DNA of 64,000 bases from Methanobacterium sp. (GCA_015661405.1 JACWMK010000002.1:62001-126000), one strand, 5' to 3'; positions 1 through 9,796 are shown, counted from the first letter of the stretch. A program made the numbers and translations. Notes: generated by a model from the letters alone, not told the origin.

Positions 1-14
1 TAGGGATCTGGTTA

Positions 15-404
15 TTGATTCAAGCTTATAATGTTTGGAATAAAAATTTAGCAGCAGGAATAGCAGACATAATATTAGCTATTTTCGCCATATTTTTCGG
101 AATAGGCTTAACTGGGAATATAACTGCATTAAGTTTTTTAACATTTTTAGCATTATATATTATTGGATTTTTCCTAATATTAACTGGTTTAACAGCATTA
201 TTATCAAATAAGGGAATTAAAGCCCAAGGTATGGGTGTTTTGGGAGTTATTCTTGGTATTTTATATTTGGTTATTGCATTATACTTGAAAAATCCACTAT
301 TTTTAGCCATCATATTAGGTGCATTCTTAATAATAGCTGGATTTATGGAAATTTTCTTAACGACACCAGAATTACCATTTAAAACGGATAATAAAAGTAA
401 ATAA
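15..404 (+). CDS. DUF308/HdeD-like small membrane protein
   Basis: About 129 residues, nearly all hydrophobic, with four or five predicted membrane segments joined by short loops and a charged C-terminal tail (KTDNKSK). The alternation of Gly-rich helices resembles DUF308 (HdeD-like) proteins, whose function in archaea is unknown. The first possible start is TTG at 15, with GGGATC six bases upstream, but the frame stays open to the window edge, so the N-terminus may lie outside. A role in the membrane is inferred only from composition. Confidence 0.6.
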   Translation: MIQAYNVWNKNLAAGIADIILAIFAIFFGIGLTGNITALSFLTFLALYIIGFFLILTGLTALLSNKGIKAQGMGVLGVILGILYLVIALYLKNPLFLAIILGAFLIIAGFMEIFLTTPELPFKTDNKSK

Positions 405-646
405 TTTTGTTATTAAAATTTTATAACAAATTTTTAGAAGAAATATGATTCTAAATTCCTTGAACAGTTAAAGGTGAATAATATTAATGTATGAGTTAAT
501 ATTTTTCCTTTTAATAATTTTTATTTTCATTATTTTCTTAACACATTAAATCAGTTAAGTATATGATAACTTTCATTTACTTTTATCCAATTATCTAATA
601 ATTTATAAATTAAATACAAATATTATTAATTGGAGTTTAAAAAAAA

Positions 647-1846
647 ATGTTTGAAATATTATTCTTTTTTATTATACTTTTGTTAGTAGCTGTTTTTTCC
701 GGTTTAATAGGTAAATTACCTATTAGTTTTCAGATGATATTTATTTTGGCTGGAATGTTTATTGGATGGCTGGTTACTGGATATGTAGACGTCTCTAAAC
801 CTCCTTACTCGACAATAATTTTTTTAATAGCTGAGATAGCTTTAGTTCTTGTCCTTTTCAGTGACGCGTCCCGTGTAGGGTTAAAAGCCCTTAAAAATAA
901 TCTAAGTACCAGATTATTAACCATTGGTTTACCTCTAACTATTTTTTTAGGAGTTATCATAGCTACTTTAATATTCCCCAGTATACCTTGGTGGGTTGCA
1001 GGTTTAATAGGGGCTGCTCTTGCACCGACTGATGCAGCCTTAGGACAGATAGTTGTTCAAAACAAGAAAGTCTCAGAAAGAATTAGAAGTACCATAGAAA
1101 TAGAAAGTGGATTAAATGATGGTGGGTCAGTTCCTTTCCTTCTTCTTTTTATATCAATTGGTATAGCAGCAGAAGCATTTAAACCTTCAGTATACTTTAT
1201 CCAAGTTCTCTTGGCACAGGTTGGATTTGGAACACTGGTAGGTTTAGGAGTTGGGATCGGTGGGGGTTGGATGGTATTAAAAGCCAGAGAAAAAGAATGG
1301 ATTACTCCTAATTTCCAAAGAATAGCATTTTTGGCAATTGCAGTACTTACATTTCTTATAGCAGATGAATTAGGAGGAAGTGGATTTATAGCGGCATTTA
1401 TTGGTGGGTTAGCTGTAGGATATGTTGTTAAAGATGCTGGAAAAATCTTAATCGATTTCTCTGAGACAGAGGGGCAGTTATTGAATTTAACCGTCTTTTT
1501 CCTATTAGGAATAGCAATACTTCCGTTACTTCATACTTTAACTTGGCAGATCATCCTTTATGCAATTTTAAGTTTAACAATTATACGGATGATACCAGTG
1601 GCCATATCATTGATTGGTACTAAATTAGGTTTAGATTCCATTTTGTTCATAGGGTGGTTTGGTCCTCGAGGATTAGCCTCAATTGTACTTGCTTTATTAG
1701 CTTTACAAGAATTAAAAGTATTCCCTGGAGATAACATTTTTCTCTCTGTTGTTTTCGTCACTGTACTATTAAGTGTTTTTGCCCATGGATTTACAGCGTC
1801 ACCATTATCAAACATCTATGCCAGAAAGAATAAGCAAAATAACTGA
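647..1846 (+). CDS. Na+/H+ antiporter, NhaP/CPA1 type
   Basis: A 399-residue integral membrane protein with about 12 hydrophobic segments and almost no soluble domain. The central stretch around residues 120-165 (ALAPTDAALGQIVV, then ESGLNDGGSVPF) matches the conserved ion-binding helices of the CPA1/NhaP family, in which the Asp residues exchange Na+ for H+. The C-terminal part has the family motif FIGWFGPRGLASIV near residue 335. GGAG lies upstream of the ATG. The gene stands alone, so a role in Na+ and pH homeostasis comes from the family, not the context; sodium export would fit a cell whose Mtr complex pumps Na+. Confidence 0.88.
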   Translation: MFEILFFFIILLLVAVFSGLIGKLPISFQMIFILAGMFIGWLVTGYVDVSKPPYSTIIFLIAEIALVLVLFSDASRVGLKALKNNLSTRLLTIGLPLTIFLGVIIATLIFPSIPWWVAGLIGAALAPTDAALGQIVVQNKKVSERIRSTIEIESGLNDGGSVPFLLLFISIGIAAEAFKPSVYFIQVLLAQVGFGTLVGLGVGIGGGWMVLKAREKEWITPNFQRIAFLAIAVLTFLIADELGGSGFIAAFIGGLAVGYVVKDAGKILIDFSETEGQLLNLTVFFLLGIAILPLLHTLTWQIILYAILSLTIIRMIPVAISLIGTKLGLDSILFIGWFGPRGLASIVLALLALQELKVFPGDNIFLSVVFVTVLLSVFAHGFTASPLSNIYARKNKQNN

Positions 1847-2325
1847 TTTAATTAGATTTCTATTACATAATTCTGGATTAATTTATCATTTAATTTCTAC
1901 CATTGGTGGTTTTATGGAATATGCATATAGAAGAATGTAAAGAAGAAGTTTTTGAAGATTATTAATTATTGAATCTTCATTCTATATTTGCATACTGATG
2001 AGAAAAAAACCTTTTTCTATTATTAATTTTTAATTCATTTTTAATAAAAAAAGTATTAAATAAAAAAATTTGATATTATTAGTATAATAACAAGTTTTCT
2101 CCACACTAATACTAGTAATATTATCTGATAAAAATGCAAGAATTTATTATTTCCGAAACAAATTAAGCTTAAATTTAATACCAATTAAATAATTATTTTT
2201 CATTTAAAATTGGTATTTTAGCAAACTTTAAATTTGACTTCTACACATTTATTAATTTGGTTAAAATGGATTTAAACAGATTTTTTTAATTTAACCATGA
2301 TCGTAAAAAAAAGCGAGGCGGTAGT
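1847..2325. other. Intergenic region with two inverted repeats
   Basis: This 479-base AT-rich gap holds no convincing gene. It contains a small hairpin at 1954-1978 (GAAGATT/AATCTTC, 11-base loop) and a longer perfect inverted repeat at 2177-2217, listed separately. GAGGCGGT just before 2326 looks like the ribosome binding site of the next gene. Confidence 0.5.
2177..2217. repeat. 10-bp perfect inverted repeat upstream of a small orphan gene
   Basis: AATACCAATT at 2177-2186 is repeated as its exact reverse complement AATTGGTATT at 2208-2217, with a 21-base AT-rich spacer. It lies about 110 bases before the 92-residue gene at 2326. It could be an operator or an RNA hairpin. It has no clean T-tract, so a terminator is less likely. 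Confidence 0.45.
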
Positions 2326-2604
2326 ATGAGTACGGAAACAGCAGCTCAATGGATTTTAATGAAAAATATTAAACCTAATGCATCTCTTCAGGACCACTTT
2401 AAAGGATTTAGTATATCAGAAGCGATTCATTATGAACTGGGGGATGAAATTAAAGGTTACAGAGTTAATAAAATTTTGATTAATGATAATAAAATTGAGA
2501 TTTGGTTAAGTAAGAACGGTAAAGACATTATAACACATTATCCAACGAATAATATAAAATATTCTTGGTCTTCACTTAAAAATAGTGCACCAGTCCCCTG
2601 GTAG
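2326..2604 (+). CDS. Hypothetical protein, 92 aa
   Basis: I do not recognise this family. It is a soluble 92-residue protein with mixed charge, no signal peptide and no membrane segment. The ATG is preceded by GAGGCGGT at a sensible distance, which supports real translation. The middle (residues 40-75) looks like alternating beta strands (YRVNKILI, KIEIWLS, DIITHYP), and the C-terminus ends in SAPVPW. It is a single gene flanked by long non-coding stretches. Confidence 0.55.
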   Translation: MSTETAAQWILMKNIKPNASLQDHFKGFSISEAIHYELGDEIKGYRVNKILINDNKIEIWLSKNGKDIITHYPTNNIKYSWSSLKNSAPVPW

Positions 2605-3346
2605 TTAATAATTAACACAGATTACCAACTTAACTATTTATGAAGATAATAAATTTACTAATATATATTTCATCAATAACTTCTTTTTTTTTAAATATAA
2701 TAATATGATTTTCTTACAGTTCATAATCCCAATGCTTAGAATTTATTACTAAGTTTTTGATGGTCTCTTTACAGGTTTACTTAGCACTTTACTAGCTGTC
2801 AAAAAATATCCATTTTAACCTTGTATTTTTCTTTAAAATAAAAGAATAGCTAATTATCATAGCAAACATTTAACTAAATAAGTTTTAGATTTTTTTCTAT
2901 TTAACTTTAACATCATTATAAAATGTGTCATCACCCCGAGAAGAGTCTTGTTTTAGACCCTATTTTTGACTTATAAGTAGGTTTATAAATATTATTTGAT
3001 CATAATGTATTTTTGAAACTTTTATCAAACAATAAAGTGACGGTGGTAGTTTAAGATATTTAAATAATTAAAAGGTCAAAAAATACTAAACTTAAATACA
3101 GAAATAAAGGATTTCAAGATTTAAGATGTATTATATATAGATTTTTCGGTAATTATAAAGCTTATTTTTAGAGATTAGTAGTATAAGTCATTTATCAAAG
3201 AGGAATGTAGCTTGATAGTAATCCTAAATTCAATTTGAAATAAAGAATTGGAGTAATAGCAGAGAAAAAATTAATTTTACATAAAATACATTTTTTTATG
3301 AAATAATAAATGTTTGTCCATATTAATAATTTTGAGGTTGTTAATA
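2605..3346. other. Intergenic region, 740 bases, no gene seen
   Basis: Very AT-rich, with many stops in all frames on both strands. A slightly richer patch near 2930-2975 has no hairpin or coding signal that I can follow. It may be decayed DNA. The ribosome binding site GAGGT for the next gene is at 3334-3338. Confidence 0.5.
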
Positions 3347-3988
3347 ATGTCTATGGGAGTTGAGGAGAGAGAAAAGTTTTCTATAGTTATATCAGAGATT
3401 TCTTCTAAAATTCCTGCAGAAGGCATTACTTTAGAAGCTTTCCTGGATATTATTGGCGAACGTGGCCTCTTCATGTCATGTATGATCTTAACCGCCCCAT
3501 TTTTACTCCCAGTAGATATTCCAGGGTCAAGTATACCTTTTGGATCAGCCATATTCTTAATTAGTAGCGACATAATCTTTAGTAAACCTATTTTAATACC
3601 TAAACGTTTAATGAAGTTCAAAATATCAAAAAAAAATTTGGAAACTATTTTAAAGCAAATTTCACGTATTTTAAAGCCACTAGAAGAAAAATTTATAGTC
3701 CCAAGACTTTGGTTTTTATCTAGAGGAAGAAAAATAGAACGATTTAATGGTGTTGTAATTGCATTTGGGGCAATTTTACTAGTAACACCTATAATAGCAC
3801 CATTAGGTGACTTCTTACCATCATATGGGATCCTATTCGTATCTTTAGGGAATCTAGAAAATGACGGGGTCTTAGTTTTGGCAGGTTATCTTACAATCAT
3901 TGCAACAGCCATCTACTACGTTTTAATATTTGCAATAGGAATTGCATTAATAATTTTTATCTTATCCCATCTAGGTATACATTTCTAA
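3347..3988 (+). CDS. ExoD-family membrane protein
   Basis: About 213 residues from ATG 3347, chosen because GAGGT sits eight bases upstream; an in-frame start at 3314 has no such signal. The N-terminal 45 residues are soluble (EFSIVISEISSKI-like helix followed by GITLEAFLDIIGERG). Then come a Pro-rich hydrophobic stretch (ILTAPFLLPVDIPGSSIPFG) and, after a basic linker, three membrane segments including TPIIAPLGDFLPSYG. This order matches the ExoD family, linked to exopolysaccharide synthesis in rhizobia; the biochemical function is unknown. No polysaccharide genes are adjacent. Confidence 0.8.
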   Translation: MSMGVEEREKFSIVISEISSKIPAEGITLEAFLDIIGERGLFMSCMILTAPFLLPVDIPGSSIPFGSAIFLISSDIIFSKPILIPKRLMKFKISKKNLETILKQISRILKPLEEKFIVPRLWFLSRGRKIERFNGVVIAFGAILLVTPIIAPLGDFLPSYGILFVSLGNLENDGVLVLAGYLTIIATAIYYVLIFAIGIALIIFILSHLGIHF

Positions 3989-4245
3989 ATATGATTCATA
4001 AAGAATTTATTAATCAAATAACTTGTGAATTTGCTATGATTTCTCATTTTAGACATAATGAATTTCCTACCAACTTTGTTCTCTATCATCTTATTTTAAC
4101 AGGGTTAATGATCGATTACTATTGTAAATTCTATGTAATTTACTATAAACTTACTCTCTTCGTATAATTATAACTTCCACGATAAGATAAATTTATGATT
4201 TAATCCAGAGTTTAAAAATTTGAAAGTTTTTCCAGCACTTTGGCA

Positions 4246-5070
4246 CTATTCATGTCCACAATGTACTTTAACTTGTGGGTATTCCTTTAAAAATCTAATT
4301 ATTTTTTCTAATGTTTTTTGCGCTAGTTTTATATTCCAAGTGTAACTGCTTGGTGCTATTTTTTTCTCTATATTCTCATGGATGAAACAAGCATCCATGG
4401 TTAAGAAGATGGGCCCATTAAAACCATTAACTAAAAATGAGATATGTCCCGGTGTGTGTCCCGGTGTAAAGATCGACCATAGTGATCCGTCACCTAGGAG
4501 ATCAACGCTAGGTCCTAGGGGTGGTATTTCATCTATTTTGGAGAAGTCTATTTCGTAAAGAATTTTAAGGTTTTTTAGAAAGTTTCCAAAATCATCTGGT
4601 TTATATTCATTGAATTCACCTTTACCAATGATATATGGAATTTTTTTGGGCAGTTCCCTGATTCCCGCTATATGATCGGGGTGTAAGTGACTTAAAAAGA
4701 CGCATTTGAGTTGTATTCTTTTCTTTTCAAGGTGAAATTTAATATTTTGATCTTTTTTTTGAATAAATTCATCTGCCAGAGGATTTTTAATACCTCCATG
4801 AGGATCTTGGTAATAAGATTTATCAAGCCCGGCGTCAAGCAGATAATCTCCTTGTCCTTCATGATGTATCCAATAGGCGAGTATAGGTACTTCTAATTTT
4901 TCATCTTTTATATCTTGGGCTAGGGGATGTTCAGGGTTTATTGCTCCTTTTTTATTTATGATAACGCTTCCTGTCTGGAATTCTTCTAATTTTATAGGCC
5001 GGGGATTCTCAAATACTTTATCCCAACTTTTAAATGTGTTCTTTTTTAGAGGATAGTTTTTATGTTTCAT
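4246..5070 (-). CDS. Metallo-beta-lactamase-fold hydrolase, lactonase-like
   Basis: A 274-residue soluble protein. It carries the complete metal-binding set of the superfamily: HLHPDH near residue 128, the HTPGH histidine near 205, an Asp in LTMDACF near 225, and a final His in HCGHE at the C-terminus. The spacing and the DAGLDKSYY segment after a long N-terminal extension recall AttM/AiiA-type lactonases, but the substrate cannot be told from sequence. It ends close to the C-terminal HCGHE, as these enzymes often do. It is alone on the minus strand and convergent with exoD. Confidence 0.82.
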   Translation of the reverse strand: MKHKNYPLKKNTFKSWDKVFENPRPIKLEEFQTGSVIINKKGAINPEHPLAQDIKDEKLEVPILAYWIHHEGQGDYLLDAGLDKSYYQDPHGGIKNPLADEFIQKKDQNIKFHLEKKRIQLKCVFLSHLHPDHIAGIRELPKKIPYIIGKGEFNEYKPDDFGNFLKNLKILYEIDFSKIDEIPPLGPSVDLLGDGSLWSIFTPGHTPGHISFLVNGFNGPIFLTMDACFIHENIEKKIAPSSYTWNIKLAQKTLEKIIRFLKEYPQVKVHCGHE

Positions 5071-5282
5071 ATTAAATAGAAATCTTATTTTATTCTTTAT
5101 GGATACAATATTATAGTTATTCAGTTCTTAAATTCTGTATAATATTCTTTTAAGTTATAATAATATGCCTATTCATAGTCTAATTTAAATATGGAATGTA
5201 GATTCATTAATCTAGATTGTAAATAGATTACTTTAAATTATTTAACCATAAATATTGATGTAGGAAATTATTGGTGATATAT

Positions 5283-6101
5283 TTGAGAAAAGTAGGTCCT
5301 CCTAAATTGGATAAATCTGATTCTAATAATTCAAAGTTTAATTTTGATAATATTAAGGATAAAACTAGTTTAATTAAGGATAAAGATAATTCTCGTCCAC
5401 CTAAATTAGATAAGTCTGATGATTTTAATGTTTATTTTGATAAGTCTAGTATAATTAAGGATAATGCTAGGGAGGATGATTCTCGTCCACCTAAATTAGG
5501 TAAATCTGAGGATTTGCAGGATAAATTTGATAATGTTGATAAAAGGATTATTTTAGGAGTAATAGGTTTAATTATCATAATAATTGCAGCTGTTATTATA
5601 GCTGGAGTTGACAGTCACAAAACCATTATCCCTAACAAAACTAATAATACCACTAATCCTGTGAAGGTAGATCAAAATCTTTATGATAATGGAATAATAT
5701 CTTTTTATTATCCACCTGGTTGGAGTGTATTAAATCAGCAGGTTCAAGCTCCTTTAATTGTTACAGTACAGCAGGATCAGAATAATAGTTTTTCTGTTTT
5801 TAGTGAAAATCTGGGGAATACTAGTTTCACAGAATTTATTCTTCAGTGGAGACAATCTATAATACAGAATGGTGAAATTACTTATGAGGGCAACGTTACA
5901 ATGAGTGGAGTTAATGGCTATGATATTGAAGCCACTTATAATAACACTACCACCAATACTAACACTATTTATAATACTCGAGGAATAGCTATTGAAAAAA
6001 ATGATACAGCATACATCATCATATTCACATTTAACACTACACTATTAAATTATAGCAATCAGATGAACCAGGTAATAAGTAGTTTCCAAGTGAAACAATA
6101 A
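5283..6101 (+). CDS. PsbP-like domain protein with N-terminal repeats and a membrane anchor
   Basis: About 272 residues. The start is probably TTG 5283, because GGTGAT at 5273-5278 fits as its ribosome binding site, while the earlier TTG 5271 would overlap that site. The cytoplasmic N-terminal part has three copies of a PPKLDKSD-type unit separated by Asp/Asn/Lys-rich linkers. One membrane helix follows (about residues 87-107, very Ile-rich). The outer part is Asn/Thr-rich with many N-glycosylation sequons and a PsbP-like motif (GIISFYYPPGWSV). PsbP-like domains are frequent in methanobacterial surface proteins of unknown function. Confidence 0.7.
   Translation: MRKVGPPKLDKSDSNNSKFNFDNIKDKTSLIKDKDNSRPPKLDKSDDFNVYFDKSSIIKDNAREDDSRPPKLGKSEDLQDKFDNVDKRIILGVIGLIIIIIAAVIIAGVDSHKTIIPNKTNNTTNPVKVDQNLYDNGIISFYYPPGWSVLNQQVQAPLIVTVQQDQNNSFSVFSENLGNTSFTEFILQWRQSIIQNGEITYEGNVTMSGVNGYDIEATYNNTTTNTNTIYNTRGIAIEKNDTAYIIIFTFNTTLLNYSNQMNQVISSFQVKQ
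5298..5510 (+). repeat. Three coding repeats of a PPKLDKSD unit
   Basis: Near-identical 24-base units start at 5298, 5397 and 5487, encoding PPKLDKSD, PPKLDKSD and PPKLGKSE. Two are preceded by the same DDSRPP/NSRPP-type residues. They sit on the predicted cytoplasmic side of the anchor, so they may be a short linear binding motif. Confidence 0.8.
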
Positions 6102-6155
6102 TTATTATGCTCTAAATATTAAATTTTCAAACTAAAAAAAATGGGAATAAATAAA

Positions 6156-7457
6156 ATGATTTGGAATGAAGAAGCAGAATGCATGTTGCAGGAAGATAAA
6201 GAGATTTTACAACTTCTAAGACTGCGTAAAGTTGCTAAACATGCTTATAATAATGTTCCATATTATAAAAAGCTTTTTGATAATGCAGGAATCAAACCTG
6301 AAGATATTAAAACTTTAAAGGATATTGAAAAGCTGCCTTTTACCACTAAGGATGATCTTAGGAAAGTTTATCCTTTTGGAATGTTCGCTGTTTCACCCAA
6401 AAAAATTGTTGAAGTGCATACTTCCTCGGGAACCACAGGTAAACCCACAGTCTCTGGATACACTAGGAAGGATCTTAAAATATGGTCAGAAGCAATGGCT
6501 CGCGGACTCGTCATGTTCGGAGCAACTGAAGAGGATATCATACAAAATACTCATGGTTATGGTCTCTTCACTGGAGGTTTCGGAGTTCATTACGGAGCCC
6601 AAAAAATAGGATGCACAATTATTCCCATCTCTACTGGGCAAACTAAAAGACAAATCGAGATTATGAAGGATTTTGGCACTACCATAATGATCTTTACACC
6701 CTCGTATGGATTGTACTTGGCGGAAGTAGCAGAAGAAGAAGGTCTAAACTGGGAAGAAATGAATTTAAAATCCATAGGTTTCGGTGCTGAAATGTGGACC
6801 GTTGAAATACGGCGAGAAATCGAAAAAAGATTCAAAGCCCCCGCATATAATATTTACGGACTCACTGAAATAATAGGACCGGGTGTAGCACTGGAATGTT
6901 CAACTCAGGATGGTTTGCACATAATGGAAGATCACTTCTACCCGGAGATCATCGACCCAGAAACTCTTGAAAATCTCCCTGAAGGGGAGAGGGGTGAATT
7001 AGTTTTAACTACCCTCACCAGGGAAGGCATGCCTATAATTCGTTTCAGAACTAAGGATATCACTACCCTTCGTAGAGGTGAATGTGATTGTGGTCGGACT
7101 TTAATTAAAATGGATCGTATCACTGGAAGAACTGATGATATGCTTAAAATTAGAGGTGTGGCCGTATTTCCAAGCCAGATAGAGAAGGCTCTCTTGAAGA
7201 TGGATGGATTGGAGCCTCACTACCAGATTATTGCTACTCGTCCTCATCACTTAGATGAACTGGAGATTTTGGTGGAAGCATCATCTGATCTCTTCTCTGA
7301 TGAAATTAAAGAATTAGTTGGTATTAAGAAGAAAATTGAAAATTATATTCATAATGAAATTGGATTAAGGGTTAATGTAACTCTAGTGGAGCCTAAAACA
7401 TTACCTAGAAGTGAAGGAAAAGCAGTAAGAGTTATTGATAAAAGAAGATTTGAATAA
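6156..7457 (+). CDS. paaK: Phenylacetate-CoA ligase (AMP-forming)
   Basis: A 433-residue adenylate-forming enzyme. It has the P-loop-like SSGTTGKPT motif near residue 92, the YGLTE-type motif ([12 protein letters not shown]) near 237, the RFRTKD acceptor region near 298, and a C-terminal domain with [11 protein letters not shown]. These features are typical of PaaK-type ligases that make aryl-acetyl-CoA from aryl acids, ATP and CoA. Start ATG 6156 gives the family-typical MIWNEEAEC; an upstream ATG at 6141 would add five residues. It is followed 35 bases later by an ACT-domain gene and lies near iorAB, the usual archaeal neighbourhood. Confidence 0.92.
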   Translation: MIWNEEAECMLQEDKEILQLLRLRKVAKHAYNNVPYYKKLFDNAGIKPEDIKTLKDIEKLPFTTKDDLRKVYPFGMFAVSPKKIVEVHTSSGTTGKPTVSGYTRKDLKIWSEAMARGLVMFGATEEDIIQNTHGYGLFTGGFGVHYGAQKIGCTIIPISTGQTKRQIEIMKDFGTTIMIFTPSYGLYLAEVAEEEGLNWEEMNLKSIGFGAEMWTVEIRREIEKRFKAPAYNIYGLTEIIGPGVALECSTQDGLHIMEDHFYPEIIDPETLENLPEGERGELVLTTLTREGMPIIRFRTKDITTLRRGECDCGRTLIKMDRITGRTDDMLKIRGVAVFPSQIEKALLKMDGLEPHYQIIATRPHHLDELEILVEASSDLFSDEIKELVGIKKKIENYIHNEIGLRVNVTLVEPKTLPRSEGKAVRVIDKRRFE

Positions 7458-7492
7458 ATATAATAAAAGATTTTATGGAGGGAATTTTGGAA

Positions 7493-7924
7493 TTGAAAAT
7501 AAAACAATTATCCATATTCCTAGAGAATAGGAAAGGCAGAATGAAGAAAGCTCTCGACGTTCTGGAGAAAGGAAATGTTAATATACGAGCTCTATCCATT
7601 GCCGATACATCAGATTTCGGAATTTTACGGTTAATCGTCCCCGAACCATTGAAAACTAAGAAATTATTAGAGGAAAACAGTTTTATAGTTAAGATAGGAG
7701 AAGTTATAGCTGTTAGAATGCGTGATGAACCAGGAGGTCTTGGTGAAATATTAGGAATTTTAGATGATAATAATATTAACCTAGAATATCTATATGCATT
7801 TGTAGAAAAAAAGGAAAAAGTAGCCATCGTATTACTACACCCCGAAGACATTGATGGAGGAATAAAAGCATTAATTGATGGTGGAGAAGAAGTTATTTCA
7901 GCTGAAGAAATTTATAGATTATAA
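7493..7924 (+). CDS. Tandem ACT-domain protein
   Basis: About 143 residues made of two ACT-like halves: KIKQLSIFLENRKGRM begins the first, and VRMRDEPGGLGEILGILDDNNIN the second. ACT domains bind amino acids and regulate enzymes. Genes of this type often follow paaK in archaea, so it probably senses aromatic amino acids. The ATG at 7475 overlaps the GGAGGG ribosome binding site at 7477-7482; the start is therefore more likely TTG 7493, or possibly TTG 7487. Confidence 0.85.
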   Translation: MKIKQLSIFLENRKGRMKKALDVLEKGNVNIRALSIADTSDFGILRLIVPEPLKTKKLLEENSFIVKIGEVIAVRMRDEPGGLGEILGILDDNNINLEYLYAFVEKKEKVAIVLLHPEDIDGGIKALIDGGEEVISAEEIYRL

Positions 7925-7942
7925 AAGTAAATTCCAAAATAT

Positions 7943-7968
7943 AAAAAAAAAGAAATTTCGTTTTTTTT
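7943..7968 (+). terminator. A/T-stem terminator after the paaK-ACT pair
   Basis: An A-run followed by GAAATTTC and an eight-base T-run forms a weak A-T hairpin ending in U residues. It is placed directly after the ACT gene stop and before the convergent ABC pseudogene. Confidence 0.5.
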
Positions 7969-8032
7969 ATTTTAAACTAAAAAAAATAGGAGATTAACTA
8001 ATTTAATTTTTACAGGATTATCTGCATAATTT

Positions 8033-8660
8033 TTATTCACGATGCTTTTTCTCTACTATTTTCCCGTCAAGTACATTGTATTCTATCCGCCATATCAGCT
8101 ACATAAGGTTCATAGGTTACCAGTGCTAAAGTAACATGCTCTTTCATATGCAGATCCTTAAGTAATTTAAGTATATTATCCCCAGTTTTGGAATCTAAAG
8201 CTCCCGTGGGTTCACCAGCTAAGATGATGGATGGATAGTTAATTAATGCTCGGGCGATGGCTACTCTTTGTCTTTTACCGCCTGAAAGTTTAGTTGGATT
8301 CTGATCAACTTTATCAGCTAAATCAACAGTTTTCAGGAGTTCTAAAGCTCTATCCCTAATTTCTTTGCTGGAGAGTTTAGTTTCATACATGGGTATTTCT
8401 ACATTCTCCCTGACATTGAGGTTAATTATGAGGTTGTTCATTTGGAATACGAACCTATTTCTTGGATCGGAATTTATTTAAATCCTGAGCTTTCATAAGG
8501 TCAATGCCGGAGACACTTTAATGGAGCCTTCATATGCTTTATCAAGAACTCCAATCATGTTAAGTAAAGTGGATTTACCTGAACCAGAGGGTCCCATTAT
8601 TGATACAAATTTATCCCTTTTTAAATTCTAAGTTAATTCCGTTTAAAGCTTTATTCATAA
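8033..8660 (-). pseudogene. Decayed ABC transporter ATPase (MacB/LolD type)
   Basis: Read on the minus strand, the gene can be followed in pieces: [43 protein letters not shown], then a long open stretch MNNLIINLNV to ADMADRI, and finally NVLDGKIVEKKHRE with a stop at 8033-8035. At least four frameshifts or stops separate these pieces. Catalytic residues are also lost: Walker B reads ILAGEPTG instead of ILADEPTG, and the H-loop reads LVTYEP instead of VTHDP. The first roughly 30 residues are missing, cut off at the overlap with the permease 3' end. The Walker A motif is still intact at the DNA level. The gene is almost certainly dead. Confidence 0.9.
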
Positions 8661-9796
8661 CGTAACGCCTCGGTTGGTGGTAATCTTGATGCCCGGTAAG
8701 CAGGGTATAAACCACCTATTATACCAACCAGGAAAGCTATTCCAATTGCTCTTAATAATATGCCCACTGTTAATTCAGGTTTGAAACCAGCTCCTGTAAC
8801 ACTCAATAATACATTAACTCCTATCACACCTACCACGATACCTACTACAGCTGCTGTTAGGGTTAATATGATTGATTCACCGAGTATCATAGTGAGTATC
8901 CGACTACTTCTCCAACCGACGGCTTTGAGAACTCCTATCTCGCGTGTTCTTTCAAATACGGACATTATCATAACATTGATTATCCCTATTCCACCTATCA
9001 CAATGGCGAGGAGAGATATTGCTGTTGAAGCAGTATTAATAAATCCTAAACCTTGATTAATCCTATTGGCCTCATCTGCCGCTGTTGTTGTGCTTAATTG
9101 ATTAGGATAAGCATTTTGTATAGCTTGGCTTACAGTAGTAACATTAGCGTTATCAGCAACCTTAACTGCGATGTCGCTTACTTTACCGTCGTTGCTGGTT
9201 AAGTTTTGGAGTGTATTGAGAGACATGAATCCTCCACTGTCTGTGATGAAATTGCCTGTTTGATATATTCCAGTAACTGTGAAGTTTGAGCCGAAAAGAG
9301 TGACGGTACTTCCAACAGTTTTATTAAAATTTTTTGCAGCTGTACTTCCCAATATTAACTCATTTGAGCTTCCATTAGTGTAAAAACTACCATTTATGCT
9401 ATCTATACCTTCTAAACTCAATTTATTACTATCTATACCGTTAATTAGAAGACCTTCACCAAAACCAGATGATGATGAGTTAGAAGTGCCTGTAACATTA
9501 GCATTTAACTCTAGAACTCCTGCGGTGTTCGCGACTCCGCTAATATTTAGAAGATCATTTGCAAGGCTTTCATTAAGGGTTCCGCCTCCTGATCCAAAGT
9601 TGCTGGAGCCAACAGGAGTTACTGAAATTTCAGCTGCTCCTGCTTTAAGGGTGCTGGTAGTAGCTGATTGAAGACCACCTGTAACCATACCTAAAACCAC
9701 GATGGTTGCAATACCAATGGCAATTCCTACAATTGCAAGAGCTGCCCTAGTTCTGTTTCTGAATGGATTTTTCACCATAAGCGATAAGAATGACAT
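8651..9796 (-). CDS. MacB/FtsX-type ABC transporter permease
   Basis: A 381-residue permease with the classic layout: one membrane helix near residues 20-40, a large extracytoplasmic domain of about 220 residues rich in Asn/Ser/Gly (several possible N-glycosylation sites), then three helices, with the family motifs FERTREIGVLKAVGW near residue 280 and YPAYRASRLPPTEALRYE at the C-terminus. This family transduces ATPase movement across the membrane, for lipoproteins, peptides or envelope remodelling. The reading frame is fully open, yet the adjacent ATPase gene is broken, so the protein would need an ATPase encoded elsewhere. Confidence 0.9.
   Translation of the reverse strand: MSFLSLMVKNPFRNRTRAALAIVGIAIGIATIVVLGMVTGGLQSATTSTLKAGAAEISVTPVGSSNFGSGGGTLNESLANDLLNISGVANTAGVLELNANVTGTSNSSSSGFGEGLLINGIDSNKLSLEGIDSINGSFYTNGSSNELILGSTAAKNFNKTVGSTVTLFGSNFTVTGIYQTGNFITDSGGFMSLNTLQNLTSNDGKVSDIAVKVADNANVTTVSQAIQNAYPNQLSTTTAADEANRINQGLGFINTASTAISLLAIVIGGIGIINVMIMSVFERTREIGVLKAVGWRSSRILTMILGESIILTLTAAVVGIVVGVIGVNVLLSVTGAGFKPELTVGILLRAIGIAFLVGIIGGLYPAYRASRLPPTEALRYE

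Noticed and set aside
3991..4167. 58-codon open frame starting three bases after exoD
   Set aside because: No ribosome binding site and no recognisable protein features; it is probably chance in AT-rich DNA.
7432..7851. 139-codon minus-strand frame opposite the ACT gene
   Set aside because: Antisense shadow; the ACT protein on the plus strand has a ribosome site and a recognisable domain.
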